Positions 28,001 through 39,253 of a stretch of 64,000 nucleotides of DNA are shown here, piece by piece. Origin of the DNA: Liolophura sinensis (taxonomy: Eukaryota > Mollusca > Polyplacophora > Chitonida > Chitonidae); the NCBI RefSeq assembly GCF_032854445.1, contig NC_088304.1, forward strand, positions 30,199,732 to 30,263,731, read 5' to 3'. How positions within the stretch are numbered: the stretch's first letter is position 1; each line of letters begins with the position of its first letter. Under the pieces are notes generated by a model, which saw nothing but the letters and a program-made list of their open reading frames with translations, was not told where the DNA came from and searched no databases. The position numbers and the translations under genes were made by a program.

Positions 28001-30097
28001 ATATGAATATCGACCGTCAGTTGCAGCTTTGTCTTAATAAAATCGAGAAATGAGCAGGTTTTCCCTGAGCTTAAATTTTATGGTCAACAGATTAAATAGA
28101 TAAGGTTTAATTATAAACTATCTTTTATTCCTCATATTAAAACGCTTAAAGCTAAATGCACAAAGGCTCACGATGTTATTACGGTTGTGCCTAACATCGA
28201 TTGGGGAGCTGAGTGGTCTATTTTATTAAAACTATATTGTTTTCTGGTGAGGTCTGAATTGGACTATGGATCCATCACTTACGGTTCCGCTAGGAAATCA
28301 TACCTAAAATGTTGAATCCTGTTCATCACCAGGTTTTCCGGTTAAACCTAGGTGTTTATAAGCTAAGCTTTGTTTAAAAGCCTAGCTTTTCCGAGGTATC
28401 CTCCCTGGCTTCTTCCACAGCCTAAATTGATATTTTATCCACGTAAGTAGAAGAAAACAGATACAAATCCTCTTATTATTCAGCAAAGTTTTGTTGAAAT
28501 CAAGGCTAAATATGCGGATTACAAATTTATATTCACTAACGGGTCCAAGGATGAGGGGCAGGGTTGCATCAGCAGCTGTCTTAAAACAGCGGATCTCTGA
28601 TCTTCGTCTTCCATCCTCTTCCTCGATCATTTCTGCCTAGGCCAGGGCTATACTCCTGGCCTTATCATATACTTCTGATGGGCGTGCCCAGAAGACAATG
28701 GTATGCGATGACTCGCTTTTCTGTCTGGGAATACAGAGTAATAAACTGAAAATCCACTAATTCTTGATATTTCAGCCTTACATTGGAAACTAATTAAAAG
28801 AGGTAAAGATATTATATAATTATATATTATTTTCTGCTGGATCCCAAGCCATACTGGTATCCATGGAAACAAAATTGCACACAAGGAGGCAAAGGTTGGT
28901 CTTCATAAATCCATAATACTTAATAATCGTCCATACACTGACTTTTGTTGAAATATTTTAAAATATATTCGTCCACTTTGGCATGGTGAATTGGACCGTC
29001 AGGTGCATAATAGACTCCATGAAATTCACACTGTCATTAACTATAATTCTTATACTCATGGTATGTCACGAAAAGATAAGTAGTTTTAACGAGGTGCCAT
29101 ATTTGCCATTCTCGTTTAACACAGAACACAGGTGTTCAATACGGCACCAAACATATCCTGGTTGACTGTTTAGACTTATCTCATGTTCGGCCAAGATTCT
29201 ACAGTAAACACTATATATGATTTATTTGACAGCAATGCTGGCGATGCTGTCGGTAAGTATTTAAAGGCCATTGGTCTATATCATGACATACAGTTCATTT
29301 ATTTATATATTTGTTTTTATTTTTGATGGTCTTATCCTATCGAAAACCATTTACTAGACGATGTTTTGAGGTTGTTCTCGCCACGATATGGCTGGAAAAT
29401 TGCCGATGTGTCGCTAAGCCATGATTATTCATTTCATTCTTTGTGATGCTGGCTTCCTCTCCGGCCGTACGTGGGAAGGTATGTCAGCAACCTGCGGATG
29501 GTCGTCGGTTTCCACCGGGCTCTGCCCATTTTCCTCCCACCATAATGCTGGCCACCGTCGTATAACTGAAATATTCTTGAGTACGGCGTAAAACACCAAT
29601 CAAATAAATAAATCACTCTTTGTGATTTAGAAATGTCCTGACAGATCACGAGGATACCGTTCGGTATGAACATATACCTCAATTTCTTGTGACTACTCTT
29701 GACCAAGAGCTAGCACAGAATGTACTGCATGTAGAAATAAAAAAGGTTAACCTCACCTATAGCTTCTGACATCGAAACTCCGACAAGTAATAGCCACGTG
29801 ACTGCAATCCAATGTTTATCATGGAGAGAAAATAACCTGTAAAAAGGGACACAGCGAAAACGATATATATAGGGACTATCATGTGAAAAACTTAGATCAA
29901 AGCATATTTTCCTATAAAAGCAGTTGTCTCTGATTTGCCGTTTTCCTTCGTCGAAAGCCATAATTTCTGTCTGATTCTGTTTAACCAAATATACCAGTTG
30001 TATGTATTACACAAAAATGTTATTCTCTGATTGCAACTTTATTACCAGTGTAAATATACTCTAATTTATCCTGCTATACTCACGATGTGGGAGGCAT
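22037..30097 (-). CDS. Secreted-protein gene 1: 5 exons, 149 aa, unnamed family
   Basis: Exons: 30097-30084 (14 nt), 29836-29757 (80), 25533-25390 (144), 23421-23277 (145), 22103-22037 (67); 450 nt in all. Every junction has GT/AG and compatible phases (2, 1, 1, 2). The protein starts MPPTS, has a hydrophobic signal core (IAVTWLLLVGVSM), then DWEVEIAK, VREMYAPDFVRNTPYS, GRRKVGHYTFGTEHIVW, an N-glycosylation site (NGT) and ends LQHMTV. No named family is recognised by sequence. The long helix with YAPDF followed by strands suggests an NTF2-like (SnoaL/DUF4440) fold, an inference only. Intron 2 (4.2 kb) holds LINEs and SINEs, intron 3 reverse-transcriptase fragments. A paralogue with the same exon plan is at 48561-56441. 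Confidence 0.75.
22354..22372. repeat. Perfect hairpin GCCGATTA-GTG-TAATCGGC
   Basis: An 8-bp perfect stem with a 3-nt loop in intron 4 of secreted gene 1; function unknown. Confidence 0.5.
22690..22750 (-). mobile_element. SINE tail fragment
   Basis: The reverse complement resembles the SINE 3' end (GTAAAATATTCTTTA..GGCGTAAA-GCGCCAATTAAATAAATG). Only the tail is recognisable. Confidence 0.5.
23765..24785 (+). mobile_element. Penelope-like reverse-transcriptase element, 3' fragment
   Basis: The frame 23812-24045 encodes the palm/thumb part of a reverse transcriptase (YLDLYVYKDEQG, FNFDIVNYPYLD, AYGVYIS). It is preceded by GVDDLLALN, the catalytic box with its first position altered. The downstream sequence to 24785 is shared with 35430-36258 and includes three AGACGGCGC/AGATGGCGC repeats. 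The RT type (also GIPMGTSCAPLLADL in the copy at 34650) is the widespread Penelope-like kind; the exact clade is uncertain. It lies in intron 3 of secreted gene 1. Confidence 0.65.
24786..25260 (+). mobile_element. Penelope-like RT fragment, second copy head-to-tail
   Basis: It begins directly after the 3' end of the previous copy, within the RT (AAACTGGTCACCGCTACATT, compare 34860). It reaches an intact RYIDDLL at about 24974-24994 and then the frame 25023-25256 (SFLDLILYINQN, FNFVNYPYF). Many breaks make it non-functional. Confidence 0.65.
25850..26383 (+). mobile_element. LINE ORF2 fragment, left part (interrupted)
   Basis: Matches the linker between endonuclease and RT and the first RT motifs (to CVCKIM). 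The frame 25972-26235 is partly open. It is interrupted at about 26384 by a minus-strand LINE and resumes at 27796. In intron 2 of secreted gene 1. Confidence 0.75.
26384..27795 (-). mobile_element. 5'-truncated LINE, antisense, nested in another LINE
   Basis: Reading on the minus strand from 27795: RT end, RNase H (27229-27453: YTDGS, SAEARA, CSDS; 26644-27207: WIPSHTGIHGN, VVDREA), the C-terminal CVGC motif, 3' UTR and a CATT tail at 26384-26410. One frameshift near 27220 splits RNase H. The plus-strand LINE around it continues on both sides, so this copy inserted later. Confidence 0.8.
27796..29433 (+). mobile_element. LINE ORF2 fragment, right part, and 3' tail
   Basis: Continues the copy of 25850-26383 from the RT (TTATCTGATTGTCATTTCACAG) through RNase H to a decayed 3' UTR ending ATTATTCATTTCATTC. 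No long frame is left. Confidence 0.75.
29448..29612 (+). mobile_element. SINE with target duplication
   Basis: The body GCTGGCTTCCTCTCCGGCCG...GTATGTCAGCAACCTGCGG...GCTCTGCCC...CACCATAATGCTGG ends in CTGAAATATTCTTGAGTACG, GGCGTAAAACACCAATC and (AAATA)n. Flanks TCATTCTTTGTGAT (29434-29447) and TCACTCTTTGTGAT (29613-29626) are a 14-bp target duplication with one mismatch. Confidence 0.85.
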
Positions 30098-30133
30098 TGT
30101 GTAAATTTGACGCTTCAGAAGATCTGCCTACGG

Positions 30134-30140
30134 ATATATA
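30134..30140 (-). promoter_or_regulatory. TATA-like box of secreted gene 1
   Basis: TATATAT on the minus strand, 37 bp upstream of the ATG at 30097. Confidence 0.4.
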
Positions 30141-30308
30141 CATGTACAATGTACATACTTTTTGTTGAAGCACTGGTCAATACCACACGCTGTACGAGTT
30201 TTTAAAGCTTCTTTTAACGGAATAATCATTATCTAGTTCGAATTATGATTAAATGCGTCTTTTAGAGATTTAATCATTAGATTCGACCAGGTGCTTACAA
30301 TCACAGTA

Positions 30309-31170
30309 TCCGCCTTTGAGGTCTCCAGGGTAAAATGAATAGGAACTCAGCCCTCTAGGCAAGGTTTTCGTAAAAGGTAACTGACCTAGAGCTCTCCCGT
30401 CTGGGTCTGGTGAACATAATAAGCTCACATCTTCTCGGTTGACTTAGGGCCCATTAGTCTTGCAAGATCCTCACGTCCAACACACCACTTTGACCCCTAC
30501 CCGGAAAGAGCCGGGTTGTCGGATTGGCCCGGTCCAATCAATCAGGTTGGTCACGTCTTACCTCTGGGATACATGGTCTCCATAACACCATTACTTAGAG
30601 AATTAATGTTACCTCTCAAGTTTCATTTGCGGGTTTACGTTTGAGGCGGTGGCTCAAGGGTCAATCGAGTAGTACGTGTCTCATGTGTGACCTTATTCAC
30701 CGGGTGGGAGACGGTGGTGGGGAATTGGGTTTGCTCATTAAAGCCATGGCTGTCAGCAACCTGTGGAAGGTCGTGGGTTTGCCCCAGGCTGTGTCCAGTT
30801 TCCTCCATATTGCTTGCCGCCGTCGTACAAGTGAAATATTCTTGAGTACGGCGTAAAACACCAATCATATAACCAAAATACTGGCTTCCTCTCCGGCCGT
30901 AAGTGAGAAGGTCTGTCAGCAACCTGAGGATGGTCGTGGGTTTCCACGGGCTCTGCCCGGTTTTCTCCCACCATAATCCTGCCCACCGTCGTAAAAGTGA
31001 AATATTCTTGAGCACGGCGTAAATCTCTAATCAAATAAATAATCAAATATAAATAAATACATTATTAAGGCCATCTAGTGGAGTACACCTCATGTGGAGT
31101 ATTTGATGCGTTTCCTGCTGGATTTCCTCTTGTTCAGGCATCGCCCTTGTTGGTACTTCGTTGTGGGTGG
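30309..31170 (+). mobile_element. LINE 5' UTR remnant interrupted by SINEs
   Basis: 30309-30747 and 31067-31170 match the LINE 5' UTR (GAATAGGAACTCAGCCCTCT; GAGGCGGTGGCTCAAGGGTC; TACACCTCATGTGGAG). Between them is a block of two SINE copies bordered by ATTAAAGCCAT and ATTAAGGCCAT, the target duplication. Confidence 0.75.
30748..31066 (+). mobile_element. Two adjacent SINE copies in the LINE 5' UTR
   Basis: 30748-30870 is a partial SINE ending GTGAAATATTCTTGAGTACG and GGCGTAAAACACC. 30885-31066 is a fuller one starting CTGGCTTCCTCTCCGG with an AAATAAATA-like tail. Confidence 0.75.
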
Positions 31171-33718
31171 CCCTCCCGGGGTGAAAAGAATAGGACCTCA
31201 GCCCTCTAGGCAAACTTGTTTTAAACTAGTAATATTTCGATAAATGGTAATTTGCCACCATCATGGAGGGATACGTGCATCATCCCGGTCCCCAAACCGG
31301 ATAAGGATCATAGTGAGCCGTCTTCCCATAGCTCTTACCAGTTGTGTCTGTAAGACAATCGGAAGATAAATGATAGACCTGTTTGGCTTTTTGAATAACC
31401 AAGTTACTTTCTACTATACAATGTAGCATTCGGCATGGTCGATAAACTTCAGATCACTGTCCGATTTAAAACCTTCTTGCGGGATTGTTTTATAAATAAT
31501 GAAGATGTGTTATCGATATTTTTCAAAAGGCATATTATACGACATGCAAATATGGCATTCTAAAAAAACTTTTAAGAAATGAAGCTCAAGAGCCATTTAC
31601 CATTATTTTTATCTGATCGGCAGTTTAAGGTACAGGTGCGATCCACTTTATCTGAATCTATGAGCAAGAGATGGGTGTACCCCAGGGCAGTATTTTATCA
31701 CCAACTGTGTTTAGCCTCAAAATAGCTTCACCAACACTTTGTCATCGGGCACAGAGGGTTCTTTATATGTTGATGATTTCCTTATATGCTACCGCGCTAA
31801 AAATATAAATAATATCGAACGTCAGTTGCAGCTTTGTCTCAATAAAATCGAGAAATGGGCAACTGAAAACGGTTTTAGATTTTCAACGTCTAAAACCGTC
31901 GGTATACATTTTTGTAACAAACGGAAACTTCATCTTGATCCCGAGCTTAATTTTTGTGGTGAACAGGTTAAAATTGTTGGAGAAACTAAATTTTAGGTAT
32001 AATATTTGATAGTAAGCTATCTTTTATACCTCATATAAAAATGCTAAAAGCTAAATGTACAAAGGCTCTCGATATAATGAAGGTCGTGTCTAGCACCGAT
32101 TGGGGTGCTGACCGATCAGTTTTACTCAGTTTATATCGTTCTCTGGTGAGGTCTAAATTGAACTATGGATCCATCATTTACGGTTCCGCTAGGAAGTCGT
32201 ATATTAAAATGTTGGATCCTGTTCATCACCAAGGTTTGAGGCTCAGCCTTGGTGGTTTTAGAACCTCACCAGTAGAAAGTTTGTACGTGGAGGCAAATGA
32301 ACCTTCTTTATATAACCGACGTATAAAACTTAGCCTTCAATATGCTACAAAGCTTAAAGCTCATCCAACAAACCCTGCCTACGACTGTGTTTTCAATCCA
32401 TTATATGTAGACAAATATACTAAATGTCCTTACAAGATCCCTTCCTTCCGTCTTCGTATACGGGACCATATTGTGGGAGCTAACATCAAGCTGGAGGATA
32501 TAGCTCTTGTGTCTTTTCCGGAGTCTCCTCCCTGGCTTCTTCTACAACCTAAACTAATATTTGATCTACGTAAATATAATAAATCAAATACAAATTCTCT
32601 TATAATTCAGCAAAGTTTTGCGGAAATCAAGGCTGATTATATGGTTTATATATTTATATGTACTGACGGGTCAAAGGATGGGGACAGGGTTGCGTCTTCG
32701 GCTGTCTTAGGGCAGCGGGTCACTTCTCTTCGTCTGCCACCTTCATCTTCTATCTTTTCTGCAGAGGCAAGGGCTATACTCCTGGCCTTATCATATGTTT
32801 CCTCTGGGCATGCCCAGAGGTCAGTAATATCCATCTACTCGCTGTCTTGCCTTTTGGCGATTCAGAATAATAAATTTAAAAATCCATTTATACTTGAGAT
32901 CATAGCCAAACACCGAAAACTAATTAAAAGAGGTAAAGATATTATTTTCTGTTGGATATCAAGTCACACTGGTATCCATGGAAACACAGTCGTGGACAGG
33001 GAAGCGAAAGCTGCCCTATATAAACTTGTATCTCGGGTTAAAATCCCTTATACTGACGTGAAGTCTAGTATTCTTAAATATATTAGTCGCCTTTGGCAGG
33101 GTGAATGGGACTGGCGGATCCACAATAAACTGCATGCCATCCATCCTGTCATTGGCTACAAAGCCAATACTTGTTAAATGTCTCACAGAGACCAAGTAGT
33201 TTTAACGAGGTGTCTTATTGGACATTCTCATCTGACACACACTTTCATACTCGATGGGAGCAGTGCTTCCGAGTGTGTTGGATGTTCTGCTCAATATGGC
33301 ATCAAACATATCTCGGTTCACTGTGTAGACTTTGCCCATGTTCGGCAAAGGTTCTACACAGTCAACTCTGTATATGATTTATTTGACAGCATCGCTGGCG
33401 ATGTTGTCATAAAATATTTGAAGGCCATTGGCCTATATCATAAAATATAAATTTTAATTGTCTGAAATATTTATAGATAAAAGTTATACACATACAGCTT
33501 TCCAGATATACTATTTTTTAATATGATGTTTTTCGAGTTTTAACTGTTTTGGTGTTTTCTTATCTGATTTTAAACATGTCTGTACTTTTTGTTTGATTTT
33601 TGATGTTCATATTGTCATTTCGAAAACCTTAACCGTCTCATGATTTCACCTTATTCTCGCCACGATATGGCTGAAATATTGCCGATGTGGCGTTAAGCCA
33701 TAATCATTCATTCATTCA
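31171..33718 (+). mobile_element. LINE copy: 5' UTR fused to RT, RNase H and 3' tail
   Basis: Starts with the LINE 5' end (CCTCCCGGGGTGAAAAGAATAGG) and after about 40 bp jumps into the RT region, losing ORF1 and the endonuclease. Frames: 31739-31996 (YVDDFLICYRA), 32041-33177 (RT thumb and RNase H, TDGSKDGD, SAEARA, VVDREA), 33178-33450 (CVGC tail). A 1-nt deletion in the T run at 31988-31995 and a stop at 33177 break ORF2. Ends CATTCATTCATTCC at 33718. Confidence 0.85.
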
Positions 33719-34661
33719 TTCCATCATTAACGGTTCCGCTAGGAAATCGTACCGTAAAATGTTGGATCCTGTGTATCACCAAGGTTGGAGACTCAGGCTT
33801 GGTGATTTTAGAACCTCACCAGTAGAGAGTTTATACGTGGAGGCAAATAAGCCGTTTTTATATAACCCACATATACAAAAACTGAGCCTTCAGTATGCTG
33901 CAAAGGTTAAAGCTCATCCAACAAACCTGTACAACTGTTTCAATCCATCATCTGTAGATACAAGATCTCTTCGTTTAGCCTTCGTATACGGGACCATATT
34001 GTGGAAGCTAACATCGTGCTAGAGGGGACAGCTCAGGTGTCTTTTTTGGAGTCTCTTCCACAACCTAAACTAATATGCAAGTCCTATTACACTTCGGAAA
34101 AGTTTTGGTAAAATAAAGGCTAACTATGCTGGTTATTAATTTATATATTCCAATCAGTCAAAGGATGAAGACAAGGTTGCCTCTGTGGCTATCTTAGAGG
34201 AGCGAGTCCTTTTTCTTCGTCTTCTATCCTCTTTTTCAACATTCTCGGCTGAAGTCAGGACTATTCTCCTGGCTGTATCACATGTTTCTTCTGGGCATGC
34301 CCAGAGGACAGTGATATGTAGTGACTCGCTGTCCTGATTTTCTAAGATAGATAATCCTACATTGAAAAATCCGTTAATACTTTACATATTAACCTAACAT
34401 AGAAAACTTATTATGATGTTGAATACGGCATCAAACATCTCCTTGTTGACTGTGCAGACTTGGCTTATGTTCGGCAAAGATACTGCACAGTATGGACTCC
34501 ATATTTGATTTATTTGAAGGCATTGCTGGCGACGCTTATTAAATATTTAAAGGCCATTCGCTTAACTAATGAAATATAGTTTTTCCCTTCATGTACAGAT
34601 AAATTCTGTATACTTTCGACTTTCTGGATGATATTTTTTAAAAACGTTATTGTCTTTCAGT
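33719..34661 (+). mobile_element. Decayed LINE fragment, head-to-tail
   Basis: Starts right after the CATTC tail with the RT-thumb segment (ATCATTAACGGTTCCGCTAGG). It runs through degenerate RNase H and C-terminal regions to a 3' UTR piece. Only 33687-34022 is partly open. The last part is shared with 47620-47830. Confidence 0.7.
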
Positions 34662-36258
34662 TTTGCCATAACAAAAAATTCAAGTGTCAACAGCATGTGG
34701 ATTCTTAACAACTCCAAACGTCTTACAGAAGCACTTGATGCTCATATGCATATACCGTACAAAGACGTATCCACATGGGATTTCTGTACTCTCTATACTA
34801 CGAATGCTCACAAAGATCTTATTGAAAGAATATCGTCGTTAATTGTCTCGGTATTTACTAAAACTGGTCACCCTTACATTAACGTCAGAAGCAATAAGGC
34901 TTTCTTTAGTTCTGCTCTTTATAAAGGTTACCACTCAGGGGATGTTACATTATTTATTGAATTACTTGAATTTCTCATTAATAATATCTATGTGAAATTC
35001 GGAGATACCATTTACCAAAAGTGCATAGGTATTCCAATGGGTACCAGTTGTGCGCCTCTTTTGGCAGACCTATCCCTATTTTCATATGAATACGACTATA
35101 TGCAGAAATTACTTAAAAGTAATATCTTTAAAGCTTTTCATTTACCAAGCGGTATATTGAGGATCTACTGGCGTTAAATATTCCCCATATTGTTGAAGTG
35201 GTAAAGGAAATGTATCCGCCTTCATTGGATTTAAAGGAGACAACAAATAGTCCTGATTGTACATCTCATTTGGATCTATATCTGTACAAAGACGAACAAG
35301 GTCTCCTTTCATGCCGCCTTTACCACAAAAGGGATAATTTCAATTTTGATATTGTAAATTATCCTTATTTAGATAGCAATATACAAAAGGGTCCTGCATA
35401 TGGCGTATATATATATCTCGCCTTGTAGCATTTGTGAGATCTTGCGTTAATTGTGATGACTTTAACCTGCGTCACAAGTTGCTAGTTAAAAACTAGTTTG
35501 CCAAGGATACTCCATCAAACGCCTTCATTCTAAGTTTTTCAAATGTTACAATAAGTATAACACTCGCGTTGGCAGGTATGGACAGAGCGTTCAGAATCTC
35601 TGGCGATCTGCATTGTGATCAGCCACATAGACGGCGCTGGTATCCCTGTTTACATATCTATCACGTATATGGTATTTAACAACACAGATGGCGCTGGTTG
35701 CCCAGTGTAACCGTCTATCTTGTATGGCATGTGTAACATCATAGATGGCGCCTGTTGTAGCATGAGATCTTTACATATTAACGGGAAAGACGTAATCGTA
35801 AGTTACTGTTGAATCACATTCTGATCGGTTAGGGTCTGTAACGCTCGTCATTTTCAAACTGTATCTAATACCGCTTAACCTGGGGCTAGGGGCCGTAAAG
35901 GTAGCCATACTCATTACATCAGCATGATGCCTTTATGAACAGTTGCAATTAAAGCGCGACTGAGATACTTGTTTTATTGTTTTTTGATATGGAACTCATT
36001 CACGGACTACGAATATGAACTTTGATATGGAATTCATGCCTGGAATATTCATTGTCTGCCCGGCATCATTGAAAACTAATGACCGCTTCTTTCTAGTGTG
36101 TTACCGGCTTTATTTTTTATTTGTATAATTTCTTACCTACCTTTGTCTTTGGGAGTTAGTGTTAAACGTTGTTTTGGAAATGGATCTTGCGATTATCGAT
36201 TTGGAACGCCTTGGCACTACGAATGGTATATGAATGTCGGACTTGACGCTTATATTTA
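34662..36258 (+). mobile_element. Penelope-like RT element, truncated
   Basis: The frame 34650-35177 encodes RT fingers/palm (WILNNSKRL, FCTLYTT, GIPMGTSCAPLLADLSLF). A frameshift precedes RYIEDLLALN (expected RYIDD), then 35198-35428 (SHLDLYLYKDEQG, FDIVNYPYLD, AYGVYI) and a region resembling NCDDFNLRHKLL. A 3' region follows with three AGATGGCGC-type repeats (35628-35760) and a segment shared with 24420-24785. No GIY-YIG endonuclease is visible. It is absent from the related site near 47830. Confidence 0.65.
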
Positions 36259-36921
36259 ACTAAGTTTTGTTCTTTCTAACTTTGGTTTTATGTTTAGTGT
36301 TCTCATTCTATCGAAAAGCAAAATCGGCCGGAAAATTGTCGATGTGGGGTTAAGCCATAAGCCTTCCTTATATCAGATTTTCTTCAGGCTAATCATTGCC
36401 AGTGTGCGTGCCTCATTTATGCCCTCAATAAACTGTATGATATTTACTGTCCTTGAATAAAAGTACAAAACAAGAGTAGCGGCACATAGGGACTTATGCA
36501 CTTATGCACATAATTACCATCCTTTTGACCAAGTAATTTAAAATATCGTGCAGTATATAATAAAGCATCCAATTACACGGCATTCACGGCAGACAGTACA
36601 ATATAACGCGAAAGCAAATTTGGTTCCAGATGTTTTCATTTTACTTTTTCGTTAGATGCGACTATCTGTGCGAAATAAATGGATGGGAAGATACCAATGA
36701 GGATATGAGAAAACACCTGTGAAATTAAGATGGCGTATTAGATACAGCCTAGGCAATTACATGTAAATTACAAAAAAAAAACAAGAATTACAATCTTGTT
36801 GCCTGATTTCGTGGCATGGTATTTACCATTATAGCACGCTAATGTGTGTACGTATAAAGCTTATGAAAATATATATGTAGAGACAGAAATTTTTGTCAAG
36901 TTCACTCAGTGTACAGCAATA

Positions 36922-38560
36922 ATGGCCACATGAAGGTAGGTAATTTCAATGTATTCTCGTTCATATTTTTTCAAATTAATGGATACAGACTTAATATTGT
37001 AATCTACCGCTGCCATCTGCTGACAGTCTATGATGCTGCGTAAATAACGAAATACTTTCACTGAGGAAAAATCACGCGGTTTGAAAAATATCGAAATGAC
37101 TTTCATGCGAAAAGATTTTGAAAGACTGTTCGCACAACCTGTAGTAGAAACATGGTTTCTCTTCATGACACGTTCTATAATAATAATTGAGTTCTTCTTA
37201 TATAGATTATTTTATCGTAAATACACCTGATGTTACCTTGCATTACAGATTGAAATGCCTGAAGCCAAGATGGACTGTTCATCAGTGTGGCGCTCATCGC
37301 AGTTGGCCCAAAGGCTGAGGTGATAGATGAGTGCAACAGTTTACTTCACTTATTAATGATCCATTTTCACGATGCCAGGTGTCATATGGTCGACAAAAAA
37401 CTTTTGCCGGTATTCTAACGAATTACTGGATTTAAAGCTGTAGTGGAGCTCACTATAACTGGATTCAAACCAGAACAACGCTTTAGATCACTAAGCGAAC
37501 GCCGATCCCTTCCGGTTTAAAATTTTTTAATCAAGACTTGAATTAAGCTTGAGTCCTGTTCTCCCTCCTCAAGTTAGGATACAAAAAAGAAAGATTTCAA
37601 ACATTCCTTAAGCAAATCGTGTCTCGAAATGGGTTTGCAGAGATGTGAATTGAAAATATAAACTTCAGATCTGTATTCCAGTCGTCGGTCGACAAAAGAA
37701 AACCTGCTGTTACAGATCTAGAGAATTAAATTTGTGGTGTTGGCAAATTGAAGCGTTAGCATGTTTGAGTAACTGTCTTTGAAAAGACCATACGTTGTAG
37801 GTATATTTACATTCAGCTCAGAAAGGGATTTAATGGGCAGACTTACTGACCGTTACATATATGAAATGTCTTAATGTCTGTCAACCTCAATGGATTTATT
37901 TTGAATTGTTTTCCAGATTGGAATGCAGAAGAACTGGCGCACAGCAAATATGAAAACCACGAATTATCGAGTGTTGTCCCGCGACACGTACGCACCCGGT
38001 TTGGCGAGGATCACACCATATTCCAAAATTTAAGGATATTTTGATGGTAAAAGTCATAGCCGAAACATTCAGCACAGAGTGAATCTGTCGTTTTGTTCTC
38101 GCGTAGTTTTATTGCAGCTAATATTTATATATATATATAAAGAAAAACTTGAAGGAAACGTCAATTTTCTACATCGTATTCCAACTGCTGTTTCGAACTT
38201 TCGCGCTCATCAGGAATACTGAGTGTTAGCAGTAAAAGTCATGATTATATACAGTATTTGATCAGTGCATACTTGACAGCAGCTTAACAACATGAACCCA
38301 GAGATATCATTTAACTAAGTTTTGGTTCTTTGTAACTGATTTTAAATACGTCCGTCTATTTTTCTTTCGAAAACCATTCATTTCCTCCTGTTTCAAAGAT
38401 GTTCGCTCTACCACATCGTTTTCCCCGCGTTCTGCCCGGTTTCCTCCCACCAAAATGCTGGCCGCCGTCACATAAGTAAAATATTCATGAGTACAGCGTA
38501 AAAACCAATCAAATAAATAAAATAAATCTTCAGGAACGGGGCGACTTCACGAGAAGGGGC
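36922..38560 (+). pseudogene. Decayed third copy of the secreted gene family
   Basis: Exon 1 (36922-36935) reads ATG GCC ACA TGA, a stop at codon 4. Exon 2 (37249-37326) is 78 instead of 80 nt and its donor is AT instead of GT. Exon 3 (37917-38046) is 130 instead of 144 nt. Of exon 4 only the last bases and donor (about 38534-38560) remain, next to a SINE. Exon 5 was not found. The TATAAAG promoter box persists near 36855. It is clearly a pseudogene of the gene at 48561-56441. Confidence 0.8.
38430..38520 (+). mobile_element. SINE fragment in pseudogene
   Basis: GCGTTCTGCCCGGTTTCCTC, CACCAAAATGCTGGCCGCCG and AAATATTCATGAGTACAGCG followed by AATCAAATAAATAAA mark the 3' half of the SINE, placed where exon 4 is lost. 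Confidence 0.7.
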
Positions 38561-38929
38561 GTAAGTCTACTTTAATACTCTTTAATAAAAAAAAAGGTTT
38601 AGCTAGATGTAATTAGGTAAGGAATATTGTTATAAGTTTACAAAATAGCGAATAAAGAAGTAAGCGAGCAACTACATTTGGCACGTGGTCTGTCGTTAGC
38701 ATTGCAATTCGGCCTGCTGGCGATTTACTAGGTGGGTATTTTATTTCTAATGTTTATGTGGATGCTGAAATGGGAGCAACTTACACAGCCTTAGCACCAT
38801 ACTAAAGCTTGCCCATGACATTTAACATATCTTCGACATTCACGCCCGTCCCACAGCATCACTTTTAAACTGCTTTGTAGTTTTCCACAGTTAAAAAAGG
38901 TTGCTTTTAACTGGTGTTAAATATGTCCG

Positions 38930-39072
38930 TCTATATTTGTTTTATTTAGGTTGTTCTTATTATCAAATCGAAAACCATCTACTGTCTCGTGTTTTAAACC
39001 TGTTCTCACCACTGTTTTGCTGAAATTTTGACGATGTAGCATTAAGCTATACTCGTGCATTCATTCATTCAG
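38930..39072 (+). mobile_element. LINE 3' UTR remnant
   Basis: TTGCTGAAATTTTGACGATG followed by CATTCATTCATTC is a diverged LINE 3' end, also present at about 56040-56222 in the other duplication copy. Confidence 0.6.
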
Positions 39073-39133
39073 TCTTAGACGAATTGATGTCACCGGTCAC
39101 GAGTGACTTATACTGAGCTTACATTAATAACAG

Positions 39134-39164
<31 letters not shown>

Positions 39165-39253
39165 CTTTCCTGATCATGGCACATGGCACACAGTAAGCTG
39201 AAGCAAAAACTATTTGCAAATCTTTTATCCCGTTTATCCTTTCATTTCCTTTC

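Larger units (their letters stand above)
34430..39110 (+). repeat. Old segmental duplication, copy A
   Basis: Shares LINE remnants, promoter, exons and introns with 47620-56260, at lower similarity than the tandem duplication. Copy A carries a Penelope-like insertion (34662-36258) and the decayed gene; copy B carries a LINE (48709-53892) and the intact gene. Confidence 0.8.

Noticed and set aside
30635-31046. Minus-strand ORFs of 126 and 97 codons
   Set aside because: Translations of SINE sequence in antisense.
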